From assembly GCF_000237925.1 (NCBI RefSeq), contig NW_017386033.1:248001-312000 (forward strand): a stretch of 64,000 bases of DNA, written 5' to 3'. A model generated the notes under the pieces. The model did not search any database. It was not told where the DNA came from and worked only from the letters and a program-made list of their open reading frames with translations. This DNA comes from Schistosoma mansoni. Lineage: Eukaryota; Platyhelminthes; Trematoda; Strigeidida; Schistosomatidae. The position numbers and the translations under genes were made by a program. This document shows positions 46,037 to 59,264 of the stretch, piece after piece; position 1 is the stretch's first letter, and each line of letters begins with the position of its first letter.

Positions 46037-46987
46037 TAAATATTAATCATATGTCGACTGTGATTCAATGATGAGGTTGTGATTTAATTTCGTAACATCC
46101 AATTATACTTTTCTGAAACTTCTCTATTTTTCAGTTGTACTTAATCCTGTGTGTATATGTTTGTTTTCTTTTGTAACAATAGACTGTTTGAAATGGTAGA
46201 CAAATATTTTTATATGGGTATGTTTACAAGAAGGTCAGTGCATGCATTCAAAACCTATTCTTATTGGTCCTAGTGTCAAGACAAGTTTTCATCATTATTT
46301 GTCTTCTCTTGACTTGAATTACAACAGATTTCAAGTACTAAATTATCCAAATCCCTAAACATGTGTTATGATATTACAGTGATTTACAGAGTTATTTTGG
46401 ATTTAAGTTGTATTGAATTTGACGATATCTCAGTAAGGCTTGCGAAACAACGCAAATTAGTGATTGAAGATGCAAAAGAAATCTAACCTCTACTTGGTTG
46501 CCGTTTTCTAAAGGTGTGCAAGACCTAACAAATATACCACTGTTGGCGAAATCGTCCAGTTAGCCATAAGCGAGGTTAATAATCTGTAGTGAAAACCCAT
46601 AAGTAAATTGTATATTTTCCCTTTTAACACAAATTACAACTATGTAAAATTTCTAAGACAAGTATATTGCTTTGAGTTTCAGTATTAAAAAACGGTCGAG
46701 GGGAGCAGAAAAATATATAGACACAAAAAAAAACAAATAAGTAAAATACGGGCCGATGGTTAACAAACGACTAAAGGGTTTTAAGATATTCGTGGCTGAC
46801 TGGATAATAAAGAGTACTTCTTCCCCATTGCAATCGATTTTGAGCCATTCCACTTCTGACAAATGACGTGTTCGTTACTAATTTCAATAAACGTATATGC
46901 TGTTTCTGTCGATCGTTAGACGTGTTTGTTCGATTACCTTTTGTCGCTATAACATAAAAGTTGTGTTGTATACTCTTTCTGTTGCAG
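46037..46987. other. intergenic DNA between adaptor and isochorismatase genes
   Basis: No coding segment is supported. A weak resemblance at 46800-46870 to the 3' UTR of the RTE elements (gcaatcgattttgagccatt) may mark an old fragment. A strong TTTCTGTTGCAG acceptor ends the stretch. Confidence 0.5.
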
Positions 46988-46991
46988 TATT

Positions 46992-47178
46992 ATGTCTGGC
47001 ATTTCACGAGTCGGCAAACTATTACTACCACGTACTGCTTTATTGTTATGCGATATCCAAGAAAAATTTCGTCCAACTATTAGTCATTTTGATGCAATTG
47101 TCGAAACGTCTAGTCGGATGTTAACAGCTGCTCGTATGCTAGGAATGCGCATTTTAGTCACTGAAATGTACCCTAAAG
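46992..47178 (+). CDS. isochorismatase-domain hydrolase, exon 1
   Basis: ATG at 46992 lies only 4 nt after the acceptor AG at 46986-46987. The exon encodes LLLCDIQEKFRPTI with the family's nucleophile-activating Asp21, and ends in phase 1 within a Gly codon at a G|GTGTGT donor. With the exons at 49356 and 51297 it splices to 204 codons plus stop, close to the length of animal ISOC1/ISOC2-type proteins. These are cysteine hydrolase-fold proteins whose cellular substrate is not firmly known; isochorismate itself is not expected in animals. The acceptor so close to the ATG implies a 5' non-coding exon or trans-splicing of a spliced leader. Confidence 0.88.
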
Positions 47179-49355
47179 GTGTGTTTTGGGAAGAAGAATA
47201 TTCTAGCATATTTTTAAATTGTGGTTCATATTCTTGTAAGATATTTTGTAAAAAGAACCCGTTAACTGTAACACCTCGATCTATTCGTATTTGAGGAATT
47301 TCTTAGTTCTGTATTGCGAAGTTCAGTGTTTTAAGTTTGCACGGAACTAATGTATAGTGACATGGTTACATAGATTCCTGTTTTTGGTCATATTCTGAGA
47401 ATTATCCTGTTTTAGGACAATGGTCGACATAATCTTCGTATAGTCTTCTTGTATAAACCTGGTGGTATTGTTGTGGGTTTATCAACGAAGTGTTAAGTTG
47501 AAAATCTGTCTTAGTAATGTTATAATTCAAGATAAAAGTTGTATCTGGTTAATTAATTATCATTTATCATTGCTGTTTCAAAACTGCATAACCTGAAGTC
47601 TATTAAGCATGTATTACATATGTTGATAAAAAGCATCTTAAATGGGAGTATGATGATTGTGTTGTCGTTGCATCTAAACTAAGTCCCCGCGATGATTAAT
47701 AAAGTTTATACCTTTTTATTTGACTTAGTATAAACATTCAGAATAACTAGATAGTTGAGCTACGATGATTGTTTCAAACGTTCACAAAAAAAATGAAACC
47801 ATACATGTAAGGAAGTTTTACATAAATAAACCATTTAAAAATCTAAGTTGAAAATGTCAACCAAAAGACAAAAGCAGTATTAGCGTATAAGTTCAAGTTG
47901 TCAAATTCTACAGGCGGAGGAATAAACTAAACAAAAACTTAACAGATGACAAGAATAACACTAATAGTATATAGTTCAGATAAAAATGGGTTTTTTTTAT
48001 GGACGTATTTCCCTTTATCATCTTAAAGAGAGCAAGAACAGTACGAATTCATTTTATTTCGTTTGGTTCTCATCAGCTGCTTACAACGTGTGATATTTAC
48101 AAGTAGTTTGATCACACATCAGTACTCTATACCAAGGGTGTAAATAAATTTAATACACTAAACAAAATATTGTAAATATATATCTCATGTGGAAGAAAAT
48201 TTCACAAAGTTGATAGTAATGGCATTCAAAGGTATGAAAACAAATGGTTACGTAATTAGTAAATTCTGATAACAATTAAGAATAAAATGAATCAAGTCCA
48301 GTTAGTTAGAATGAAATTACTAGTTGACAAGATAGTTGAAATAAAACGATGAAATAATGTGGACAATTGTAAGAAATATATAAATTCGTTGGAAAGAGAT
48401 CCCTTCGTGTTTTAATTGTAAGAGAGTTGGACAAAATTTTATGGTGTAATGCAAGAGTATTTACCACCAAGACAAGGAAAGATTAATAGTTGACCCCTTT
48501 TGAACATCAATCAGATTCCTGATGCCTGATAGCGGTGGCTTTAGCATGCTTCAGAAAACTGGGGTTTGGCTGTTTATTGCTCACTTTAAGTGGTTTCAAA
48601 GTGTCGACCCGATATCCTGTGTCCGAAAGATCTTTGGTAATTGCGCTGTTTAAAATAGTTCTTTCTCTTGTTCATAGACGTTTTTGGAACACTTTCAAAT
48701 AATTTAAGATCTACCCTCCTTTCATTTTGGCCATGATGAAGTCGGTGTGAGCAAGGAGTCAACAAATATTAATTAACAATGGAAGAGTATAAAAAACGGA
48801 TGCTACCTAGACTGTAAAACTAATCTTAGATAATATCGATTGGGATTTAAAGCTATCAATCTCAACTATTTCTTATATTTCAGTCAAAAATATTATGCAT
48901 TCGTCACATGCTTTGGACAAAGAGTTAGATACAATTTATTGACTTCTTAATCTAACCTGTTTGAATTTTCTAGGGTTACAATTACTTAAGGTAATATACT
49001 TGTTATGCTTTGCACTGGGATGTAAAGGTCTAGAGATAACACTAATAAGTAGACGTAGATAATGCGAATATTATTGACCATGTAAACTTATACAACGACA
49101 AATCATTTTACTTTTAGGTGAAAAAGACTAGTTTTTATGACAGGACTTTTATGGTTCTATAAAAGTCTACATATAGGCAAAGACAACTCGCAAATAACTG
49201 TTTACAGGACCTTAAAAATTAGGTAATAAAATATTATATTGAAAATAATAGCTAAAATTATGTTTTTCCAACGATAGTGCTTTTCAGTGCATTCTTTACG
49301 AAGTTTCACATGAAATTTAGTATTAAAGTACTTTGAAAATCTTTTTATTATTCAG

Positions 49356-49602
49356 GCCTAGGTCCTACTGTTAAAGAGTTAGGAGATTTAAATGGTATCC
49401 CCATCATTTCAAAGAGATCATTTACTATGCTAACAGATGAAGTGGCCAATATTTTGGAGCTGCGAAAACAAATTGATTCTGTATTATTATGTGGTATTGA
49501 AACACATGTTTGTGTTCAGTCAACTGCATTAGATTTAATTGAACGTGGGATACAAGTTCATTGTATTGTAGATGCTGTGTCTTCACGAAATATGGTTGAC
49601 AG
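49356..49602 (+). CDS. isochorismatase-domain hydrolase, exon 2
   Basis: A 247-nt exon from an ATTCAG acceptor to an AG|GTAACT donor, in phase with both neighbours. It contains the remaining catalytic features of the family: a Lys in ISKRSF and the nucleophilic Cys in GIETHVCVQ, followed by DAVSSRNMVDR, which matches the ISOC family closely. The preceding intron is about 2.2 kb and carries no recognised repeat. Confidence 0.9.
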
Positions 49603-51296
49603 GTAACTAATCTGTTTATGTCGTTACATAATTGTACAAGATTTTTTACACTTATGTGACCGGTAATTATCTTATACATTCGACCGTAATTAAGTTTATG
49701 TAATAAACGATCTAATGTGGTGTGGGCTACTTATATCTACACAAGTAGTATATAACGGTGGTTGGGCATTGAATGTATTTCAGTAGAAGATCGATAACGA
49801 AAGAACAGAAACGAAACGCAATTGGTATGAAAATGCATGAACAATAATCGGAGACTATGGACTGATATTTGCAGAAGGAATGGTCAAGATTGAGACAATT
49901 GATTGATAGTTTGCAAATTAACAATTTACTGTATGGTTGTCAGATTTTAGTGAGATATTCTGCTCAAATACATTTGGTTGACCTCACTTGTGTTCTTGTT
50001 CACTACATAAAGCTGAATAGATACCAAAATTTTATAAGAACCAACAATTTGGAAAAAGATCACTAATGAAGCTTCTTGTTAATTATAGAGCCTAGTAGTT
50101 CTAAATATCACGTAAAATCAATTACTATGATAAATGAAACCATTGACTCTTTGAAGAATCCATGCTTTTGTTGTTAGACTATCTCAGTCTGATATCAGCT
50201 GGATAATCATTGAAAATCAGGAAGTATTATCCTGTTGTCTCGCTCTATTCTGAGACTTCAGCCATATAGACCCTCCCTTTCAGTCAGGGTGAAACTCAAG
50301 ATTTTGAGTTTTCAGTTTGACTACTCTAGCTTTAAGTAATAATTCAGAGTTCAGTGAATATGTAAGGGAGGATATCCTCATTCAGTCGTTGTTGAGTTAC
50401 TATCATTTCACTGATGATTTGATTGGTTTTTTATTTTGACTTACATTGGTCACAGTAGTCCTATTTATTCACATTTTCATCTGAGGTTTTGGTCTAGTTA
50501 AGGCAAGAATCTCTTAACAAGAACTTGGAATTAATTTGAGCTAAATCACTTCCAGTGTTTTTGATGACTATTAAAATCTAAAATGTTACTAACTCATTAA
50601 AATACCATAGGATTAATTTAAACCATAATTTAAAGACTTAATCAGCTACTTTTATTTTTATAAAATCGTTTAATATTCAAGTAACTAGAGAGTAGAATTT
50701 CTCCATACACTCTTATCCTACAGTCCAGTGGCTAGAAGTCAGGTTCTGCAACTACTAAACCGTCTCACTACGTGCTAAGTATACTTCTCATTTCATCATA
50801 CCAGCCCAAACTTTTGAATATAAACTTACGAGATTAGATTGCCTGATGGATGCGCTGAGCCAGTCAAATATATGCCAAATAGTCAGTGAAAGATGCTGAC
50901 AAACACACACTATTGGTCAAGATTAGGGTTGACTTTCTGATGAAGTAGAAATACGCTACTGGTTGAAAAATTGGTTTTTATTCTGAGGGATGTTTATTTA
51001 TGTTTATGAATTAGTTCGTGGATGTACTTCCGATTCAGTTGGTCTACAGAAATCTTCCTACTTACTCTTCGTTTTCTTAATCAAGTAGTTGGTTTGAGAA
51101 CTCATATATGAAGCATACTTAACATTAGTAGACTCGACGAACCGCAAAATGTAGCCCTACGGTATTCTAATATCTAGTCTAATATTTAAACTATATTCTA
51201 TCTTGCTGCTTAAATATAATGATACGACCAAATCAAATTCACTGAAAATCTATTTTAGTTTCTCGTATTCTCATACTTTGCATATATGTATTGTAG
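49603..51296 (+). other. intron 2 of isochorismatase-domain gene
   Basis: GT at 49603 and AG at 51295-51296. No exon or clear mobile element is recognised inside. Short frames at 49869-50066 are not supported. Confidence 0.8.
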
Positions 51297-51477
51297 AATG
51301 TTTGGATTTCAACGAATGAGTCAATCAGGTGTCTATTTGACTACATGTGAATCAGCTCTATTAACCATACTCTGTGGTTCTGATCATCCTCAATTTCGTG
51401 ATATTCAAAAGATTATTTTAAAGCCTAGTCCAGATAGTGGTCTATTAACTGGATTCAATACACTAAAAATTAGTTAA
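51297..51477 (+). CDS. isochorismatase-domain hydrolase, last exon
   Basis: A 181-nt exon after a TTGTAG acceptor, completing the split Arg codon and running MFGFQRMSQSGVYLTTCESA, then DHPQFRDIQKI and SGLL, as at the C-terminus of ISOC proteins. It ends in TAA at 51475-51477. All three catalytic positions (Asp, Lys, Cys) are conserved across the spliced product, so it is predicted to be functional. Confidence 0.9.
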
Positions 51478-51759
51478 ATACTTAAACTTTATCTGTTTTT
51501 CATACAACTTTATACAGTTTTATTTTAATCACAATACTGTAATAAGAGTATGCTATTTTATTCTATATTTCTTTTCTATGTTCAAGTATGAATTTTAATG
51601 ATCTTTGTTAAAACTCGGATACATACTTCAGCTACTGAATAAAATTTTAATTTTACTAGCTGGTAATATTTTTACCTAAAATAAATCAAGCTATTTATTT
51701 TGCCTTGTTTTTTATATGTAACCAGAGTTTAAGCTGCAAACTGGTCTTTGTATTTGCTA

Positions 51760-52402
51760 ACATTCATCAGTCAGTCAGCTACAACGTAGGACCAGGCACA
51801 CATATGCATCGGTCCAAGTTGCCATACCTCGTTAGCGCAACAAGATGAACACCGGAATCATAGAAATAGTTAATTTAGTGGTGGTAGTATATAAAAGAAA
51901 GGTTGTATATAAGGATATAGTATAGGAAGGAAGAACGTTATGAAGCAATTTTAATCTTAAGGTTTAAGGGAAGATAAAGAGTGTATACACCTACGCCACT
52001 GTGATCGATCCTGAGCCATGTCACCTAGAGTCTCCAACCATTGGTTACGCTAGTCACGCGGACACCAACCAGGTAGTCTGCATCTGCCAACATGGCTCAG
52101 ACCAGAAGTTAGTGACTTCAAGCACTGATGCCACGGTTTGGTTTGGCCGCCCCTAACTCTCTTCCAACCATCTCCTACACTAGTCAGCATAGCGCGTCGT
52201 GGTAATCGGTGTTCAGGCATACGTAACACGTGGCCTAACCATCTCAGTCAATGAAGATTCATGATCTCATCAACTGATTTACCATCATTTCCTAATACCC
52301 TGCGTCTAACCTCACTATTACTTACCTGGTGATCCCAGCAGATGCGAGCAATATTTTTAAGACATCTGTGGTCAAATACTAGTAACTTACGGGTATCTTA
52401 CA
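51760..52402 (-). mobile_element. 5'-truncated RTE copy, subfamily of the 61-63 kb element
   Basis: Minus-strand 3' fragment from about 52402 to a TGAC-type tail at about 51766. Both its coding tail and its long 3' UTR (with ccggaatcatagaaatagtt and tagtataggaaggaagaacg) match 62860-63484 in reverse complement almost word for word, and they differ from the 27/45-kb subfamily. No clear target duplication was seen. Confidence 0.8.
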
Positions 52403-53041
52403 TCATCAGTAAATCACATCTATATCATTGAATAAACAGACTAATTTATAAAACTTCATTTAGAATGAATAGTGAGTATAACCTAATTTAACGAAAATTG
52501 ATTTTATAACTTACTGAAGCAGCATAAATATTTCCCTGATAAACCATTTCTACAATATCCTTGTTATATTAAATCTTGACTATCCTTTTGAATGTGATCA
52601 TTTTACAGTGTGGTTATATAAAAAAAACTCAATAAAGGCGAAATAAAAATTTGCTATAAAATTTTGTAAAACTGGAACGGTTGCATCAGTTCTCCATTTA
52701 TAAACAAATATTTATGTATGTGATGCGAGCGTACACTGAGCCAATAGTTCACCATTCCAACTTAAAATGGTGGTGAACAAGACTGATTTCTATCCTCTTT
52801 CTTCTCTATCTGCTTGAATAAAAAATCACACTGAATTATATAATATAATGGAAATCAATTGAATGAAAATCCTCTTGAACTAATATGTAAGATTGATTTA
52901 TTCTCAATACTCTGCATTTAGATGCTTTACATACACAAAAATATGTGAACTATAGATCTCAGAATTGTTGATAGTATTCCGTCCATTTTGCCATAATTAA
53001 GAAGTTTCGAAATTACCACAATAAAGAATGTTGATACACAT

Positions 53042-53089
<48 letters not shown>

Positions 53090-53411
53090 CTATTTTTGCA
53101 TTTAGGTATAATTTTCGAGGAAGACCTACGAAACTCTGGAATTACTGTCTTAACATCGGTATATTTTAAGACACGTGACACTCAGTTGTTAAAACTTTGT
53201 GTTCCTAAAACGTAAATTAATGCAGTTTGTTCAAGAGTTTGGAATATCAAAGCCAAGGTGGTAAAACTAACAGTGAAATACGTACATACCGAACATTAAT
53301 AAACAATACAAAATAAAGTTAATGGGAAACAGTCATGGCCACAAATAGAGCACCATTTCGTGTTTGATATTAACGTATTATGTTACAGTCGTAATGAATC
53401 AATATTTCTAG
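52403..53411. other. AT-rich DNA with compound microsatellite
   Basis: No coding segment is supported apart from the candidate exon that follows. A (TA)n(GA)n tract lies at 53042-53089. Confidence 0.5.
53042..53089. repeat. compound (TA)n(GA)n microsatellite
   Basis: About thirteen TA followed by about ten GA dinucleotides without interruption. Confidence 0.95.
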
Positions 53412-53702
53412 TTTTACAAGCAACTGTCTTTTGTTTACACTAATTCATCGCTACGTCTAACCAAATTCGAAATCCAAATACAATTAAACGGTTGTTTAGC
53501 TCATAGTTGCTTTGTGACCCCGTTTATATTTTATAATTTGGATTATCTTCCTGAAGAAGATCGGATCAAACTGTCTAACGAAACATTTGAATTATTGGAT
53601 TTCAGTTATGGTTTTCGTAAAAAGTTTCATTTTTACTGTTCACCATATCGTGCTAAACTATTTCGAAACTATTCTCCCAAAACTGGAAGAATTTTCTATT
53701 AA
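53412..53702 (+). CDS. candidate terminal exon, unidentified gene
   Basis: After a TTTCTAG acceptor (AG 53410-53411) an open frame of 96 codons runs to TAA at 53700-53702. Its composition is protein-like, with many aromatic residues (FIFYNLDYLPEEDR, FSYGFRKKFHFYCSPYRAKL) and no low complexity. There is no suitable ATG at its start, so it would need upstream exons, which were not found between 51.5 and 53.4 kb. No family was recognised. It lies 389 bp before the bHLH start codon. Confidence 0.35.
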   Translation, partial: FYKQLSFVYTNSSLRLTKFEIQIQLNGCLAHSCFVTPFIFYNLDYLPEEDRIKLSNETFELLDFSYGFRKKFHFYCSPYRAKLFRNYSPKTGRIFY

Positions 53703-54090
53703 ATTAGTTATTAATTTATTAATCTGTCACCATTCTATTCAGACTAAAGCTAGTCTATAACGACAAGGATTTACTAGTGATATAATCATGAACAGTACAG
53801 AAAATGTGAATCTTTTTGAATAGTCTTTTAGAGACACTTATACCATTACCGAAGATTTCATAGAACTTCTGAATATCCTGGTTTACTCCCTTACTAATTT
53901 TATTTCTGTATGATACAAATATAACGAACCAGCCTTGTAACGAATGGTTAAACTATCGAATAGATGTGATTGGCTGACATCTCATCATGGTCCTTTTCTG
54001 ATTGGACAACAGATCTGACCAATAAACGACGAAAAGGGTGTGAGGACGTTTCAAACCGGTACAGATTATTCCCATTTATATTTATCATAA
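53703..54090 (+). promoter_or_regulatory. probable promoter region of the bHLH gene
   Basis: Three CCAAT-type motifs cluster upstream of the ATG: gattggct at about 53969, gattggac at about 53999 and ccaat at about 54019. Their spacing is 20-30 bp, suggestive of a CCAAT-driven promoter. No TATA box of convincing quality was found at the expected distance. Confidence 0.4.
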
Positions 54091-54822
54091 ATGGAGGAAA
54101 TATACGACATTGATGAAAGTTGTTTATTTACCGCCATTACTACTACTTCACACGATATCACTCAATCACAAAAAAATAATGATGACCTTATCTTGTTCCC
54201 AGGTATTAAATGCGAAACCTCTTACGATAGAAAGAAAAATGATCTACTATGGAGATTTACAACACCGTTATCATCATCTTCATCATCATTAATAACAACA
54301 ACATCTCATTCATTAACATGTTTAAATCGTCATCAGTTTTCAAATGCCCATTCAAGAAATGTAACCAAACATCACGTTCAGCATCATCATCAACGAAATG
54401 CTCGTCTAAGTATAAATGCTAGAGAAAGACGACGAATGCATGATTTGAATGATGCATTAGATGATTTACGCAGTGTTATCCCGTATGCACACAGTCCATC
54501 TGTAAGAAAATTGTCAAAAATCGCTACATTGTTATTAGCGAAAAACTACATTCTAATGCAAGCGAATGCGATTGATGAACTATACAAATTAATCATACGT
54601 CTTAACTCACAAATACAACAGGCAGACTCTTTATTATTAAATGATGATTACAAAAGCGTCACTTTTAAACCCATCAAGTCGGAATCGTTGGATCCTACTC
54701 ACATTGATAGCAACTGTAATATTTCAAGTAATGTTATATATACAACTCCTGTCAATCCGATATCGTTCCCATCTCAACTACCTCCATGTTCAATGTCCAG
54801 TTCATCAGAAACCAATAAGTAA
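54091..54822 (+). CDS. bHLH transcription factor, BHLHE22/23 (Beta3) group
   Basis: A single exon of 243 codons, ATG 54091 to TAA. Residues 105-116 ([12 protein letters not shown]) are the DNA-contacting basic region, with the E-box-reading Glu112. The helix-loop-helix runs to about residue 160 and includes [20 protein letters not shown] and [19 protein letters not shown]. This combination is diagnostic of the Beta3/OLIG branch and agrees best with BHLHE22/23. In other animals these nuclear factors repress or direct neuronal differentiation genes as dimers on E-boxes. The N-terminal part is Ser- and His-rich (Ser run at 61-66, His-rich 94-100); the C-terminal part is Ser/Pro-rich with no domain. 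Lack of introns is common for this group. Confidence 0.93.
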   Translation: MEEIYDIDESCLFTAITTTSHDITQSQKNNDDLILFPGIKCETSYDRKKNDLLWRFTTPLSSSSSSLITTTSHSLTCLNRHQFSNAHSRNVTKHHVQHHHQRNARLSINARERRRMHDLNDALDDLRSVIPYAHSPSVRKLSKIATLLLAKNYILMQANAIDELYKLIIRLNSQIQQADSLLLNDDYKSVTFKPIKSESLDPTHIDSNCNISSNVIYTTPVNPISFPSQLPPCSMSSSSETNK

Positions 54823-55724
54823 AACGAAGCGTCTATCACTAAACTACTACATTTTTGAATAATAATAATAACTTAGAGATCTTCAGAGTTCAAGTACGAT
54901 GTGGTTGATCATTTTCACTATTGATTTCACTAAACAATTTGAATGGATTTCCTTATACCATTTGTGAAAGTGTTTATTTGGGTATTAATTGACGTCTATT
55001 TCAATTGATATACGTTATTTAACCTTGAACTATAATTCGAAATCTTTTCAGATGCTTCATTAGTTAGTTTTCTTCTGATCAATTTAGAATTTTGTCATTA
55101 TCATGACTGTTTTACATTCCTCTGTAACATGGCTCCGATGGGAGCCGTTTACATATACTGCTAATCAATTATAATCGAATCACATACACATTCTAGAAAT
55201 ATTTTCTTATGTCAGTAAAAGTCTTTCGTTATCTATATATACAATACTCACTGGCAGTTGCTTTGTGTATACTAATAAATAAATATAATATACACAGGGT
55301 AAATCAAAACAAAAGTGAATTATGAGTTTTTATTTGAATACGACTTGTAATTTATTTTTTTCTGTTCAATGAAATGAAATCATTTATTTATGATTTTCTG
55401 TAATATTTATTAGTGATATCTCTGGTGATGTTGAACATTGGTGAACTAATCATAGATAGTTGGGTAATACAGTAGGTCAGTTGATGTTTTGTAAATCTGT
55501 ATCGACAAACTACAATGTGAGCTAAACATATCCACTTAAAAATCATAATATCTTAAAGGGAATCAAGTTCGAAGTTTGAGCTTAAAACCCAGGAAAACAT
55601 CATAATATTCTATTGAATCAACTAGAACAAGTATATTTTTATGAGATAAAAACATTCACTGACTAACGATCCCCGAGTGAAAGCCATCAAAGTGATCACA
55701 ATCGTGAGGTTACTTTCCCCCACT
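54823..55724. other. intergenic DNA downstream of bHLH gene
   Basis: AT-rich, probably starting with the bHLH 3' UTR. No feature recognised. Confidence 0.5.
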
Positions 55725-56045
55725 CATTGCTTCTATGCTGATGGGGGTATTGTTTAGAATGAATAAGACGACAAATACTTATTCCTAGCTCTAAAATATT
55801 GTTGACAGATATCGCGAATCCATCTAATGAGATTGGAAAAACTTTGCTCCAAAAGTGGTAAACATGAACATCAGGATCCTAAAAAAGATAAGTGGCGAAT
55901 GAACCTATTTCGGTCACCGACCACCATGAGACTAGATTTTTCGATAGTGCTCCACTGTTTTGTGAATTAGGGCTTTAATCGAAGACTTGAAGAATGGTCA
56001 CCTATAAAAAGCACCTCCCCGAATTTGAGCGCCAAAGTAGACTCC
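55725..56045 (+). repeat. degenerate dispersed repeat (same family as 1.5 and 41.7 kb)
   Basis: Retains in order the gggggtattgttta, ggtcaccgaccaccatgaga, gtgctccactg and aaaagcacctccccgaatttgagcg-like blocks seen at 41790-42065, with many substitutions. Confidence 0.55.
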
Positions 56046-57439
56046 TAACGCACAAAAAATATTATTTGTACAGAACATACTATTTTCAGGGCTTACATGC
56101 ACCGAATTTCACGTATATTAAGCAAAAAGAAAGTCAACTTCTCAAGTTATTAGTATTTAGATCTTAAAGGTCTTAACATTCTCGTATTATTTACTTTCTT
56201 GCTACATATATTCTTGTTTTCACGCAAATAGATAGTTTGTTTTACAGCCATCTAGTTCGACAATATATTCCGACATATTACTAAATTAGTGGTGATTGCT
56301 GCTTAACGATTTTAATACTGGTATCGGTTGATAAACAGTTGTTTTAACCTATTGAAACTAAATTATTGTTACATTTATTATTTGTAGATGAGAAAGAATC
56401 AGGATATCATTATCTTCTCTCTACCTAACTAATAGATTCATTTATAATAAAATAGTATGTGTAATAGTCTAAAGTTAACTGATTACTGACTGACTTGGGA
56501 TATCCAATTGAAACTGCCAGTTTATAGTAGTCTTCATAATGACAAAAGGACGAAGATATCTACTTGAATATGATTTTCTAAGAACTTGGGATCATACACA
56601 TCCCAGTCTTTAGTTTGTAGAAAAAAGTGCAAAATTAAATTATCAAGATATAAAGTCCATTGTAGATGTCGAATATGTTAGTGAACAATAATGGAGCTGA
56701 AATTCTGATGTACGTTCTCGAAGTAATCGAATACGAGTCGTAATATTATAATAAGAAAAATAAACCAAGTGTGGTCGACTACATGAGAATGTTGTTTTTA
56801 AAGTATACGTCACTTTAATGGATAAAGAGTTGTACATGGTTAAGTCAATCAACAGCTGTTCTTTGTAGTTAGACAGAGGTTATATACATTTCAATCAACT
56901 AATTCGAATTCATGATCATCGATAATAGTGTGTCCTGTGAACTAAACTAAAGGAAATATTTCTAAATAATTACCACAATTCTGGCCAGATACTTTGAGCA
57001 CCATAATTCATGTTGATACTTTTTACTTCATCAGTAGTGTGGAAAAAGAAAGTCATTGTGAAACAACCACTAAGTTGTTTTTGTTTCTGTATTATTACTT
57101 CCTAACTATATTATTTAAATCTTAGGTTGGTAGTCTTAAAAAAACCTTTCTTCGGTACAAAATACCGATTTGCTCGAGTATATAATAATTTAAGTACCAT
57201 AAATCAATGAACCGATAGTTTTCAGGTTTATAAATCATCTGCCTATTGATAAATTAGGATCACTTACTCTTTCGTATTTAGATCAACCACTTTAACTAAT
57301 GTCAAGTCGATATAAGTTACCTTTATCTCTCTTATTTGTATCCATCAATCATAGTATTGACTTTAATAAATTCACCAGTTATCATTTCTTGTCTTCTAAA
57401 CATTTCAATATCGAAAGTAAGTTACTACACAGTTTAAAT

Positions 57440-57650
57440 CACTGACTTTATTATATATACAAAATGCTATCACGTTGTGAAATTTCCCTGATGAGTCCCC
57501 TAATAAAGTGAAATGTAGATCACGGACTTCATTGCTAGCAACAATTCATTTTAAGTAACTTCGAGGCAATGGACACAGGATGCACATATGCAAAAACAGA
57601 CTGATCAGAATTCAGTCCTATATACCGACGATTAGAGAAAAAAAGGCCTT
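57440..57650 (+). repeat. decayed Sm-alpha-like repeat
   Basis: CTGATGAG at 57488-57495, AUC at 57519-57521 and the flanks cattgctagcaac, cttcgaggcaatg and acacaggatgcacatatgc match the family A layout. GAAAC has become GAAAT and stem II no longer pairs well. It is predicted to be inactive. Confidence 0.6.
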
Positions 57651-59264
57651 TACTAATCATAAAATAACACAGAGTATTAACTTAGCTTCAATTAATCAAA
57701 GCAACAATTGTTTGTTATGAATTAACAAAGTAAGTACAACCAATTAATGATATTTCTATCATCATAAAACGTTTAATTTTTGCTATTAGCAAATCTTTAC
57801 AATAAATAAAAATTCAAAAGTAGAATAATTCATGGTGAATACATGAAGTTCCGAAATACAAAAGTTGATTTTAATATCTGAATACCTTCCGTTTAATCCC
57901 AGATGCTACCATATAGACCAGTTTTTGTCAAAGTGCTTGATATACTCTAGAGCATACAGTTCATTAAAGAAATTGTTAATTACCTTTCAAAATTCACACA
58001 AATACGCCTACCATTTTAGTCAAACGAATAAAATGGACCACATTTACCCTAAACATTCACTAATTTGTAACTTCTTATCTATTACACATTCACAATGATA
58101 GTCTATTCCTGAAATTGTGAATAGGTATAATAATAAAAGGAAATGATTAATCACCTTTTTTGTGCATTATTCTTATTTACCAATCTCTTACATATACAAA
58201 ATGTAAGGAATATTCAAGGCAAGGTTTAAAATAAAACTCATCTCTAATAAGCAATATATATATACATAATCTCTTTATCAAGTTAATCGTTTTGAGAACT
58301 CATTTTCCGAAAAAAAGAATAATAAGTAATTATTACAATTATCAACTGTTTCATCATTTCTGTCACTATTTGAACACTTCAAAAAGAATAGACTTAGAAA
58401 ACAAAAAAAAATAAGAGGTTAAAATAAAACAAACACACATGCACACACACACACTCATAGACAAGCAAAACAAAAAGGAATTAGCTTATCATTTCCATAA
58501 TCACAATATAGACATTTTTTTTCCATTCAATGTACAATTATTTTGCCGCTTTATCCAATAATAATTAATTTTTTCCACTATATGAATAATAAATTGATGG
58601 AAATGATAATAATTGTTATTAGTGAATAAACGGTTACGTCTACATTTTAGTGATAACAGCAATCACAAATAGGAACAGATACACACACACACACACACAT
58701 ACATAATCATTATTACATAAATATACCCCCGAATAATTGAATATATTTTTCTTTATGTACACCTATTAGTTGTCGTTCTCTTTACAAAAGTTTTTCCCTA
58801 TTCATGTCATTTATTTTCTGATTAAATTATCTATCCTTTTTTTATATTTATTCATCAAGTTAGATGTGTTTGTTATTTCAATGATCAACTTAGTTTATAT
58901 CTAATTTATTTATAAATAGGAATAAATTCATTTGTCTATGACTATTTTCTTCTTATGAAGAAAAGAAATGATGAATTAAGATAAATTTGTAAGTAAAAAT
59001 TCATTTTATCTACTACTTATATCATTTTGAAAGTGTTTGTGATTAGAAAAGGAAAAAAATAAAGAATTGATTGTATCAAACATATAACTTATCTCATAAT
59101 CGACAGGTTTAAAGAATTTTTTTTTCATAATTGTCATATTTGTAAATGGGCAAGGATACTGTCGGAGATTCTAAACAGAAACAGATATTTTCCTCAAGGG
59201 GCAGTTCCTGAGCCTTGACCAAAAGGCTTAATCAATAAGGCAGTGATGCAACATCAGATGTTGC
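57651..59264. other. AT-rich intergenic DNA with microsatellites
   Basis: Contains CA-rich runs at about 58432-58456 and (AC)n at 58681-58699. No gene recognised. Confidence 0.55.
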
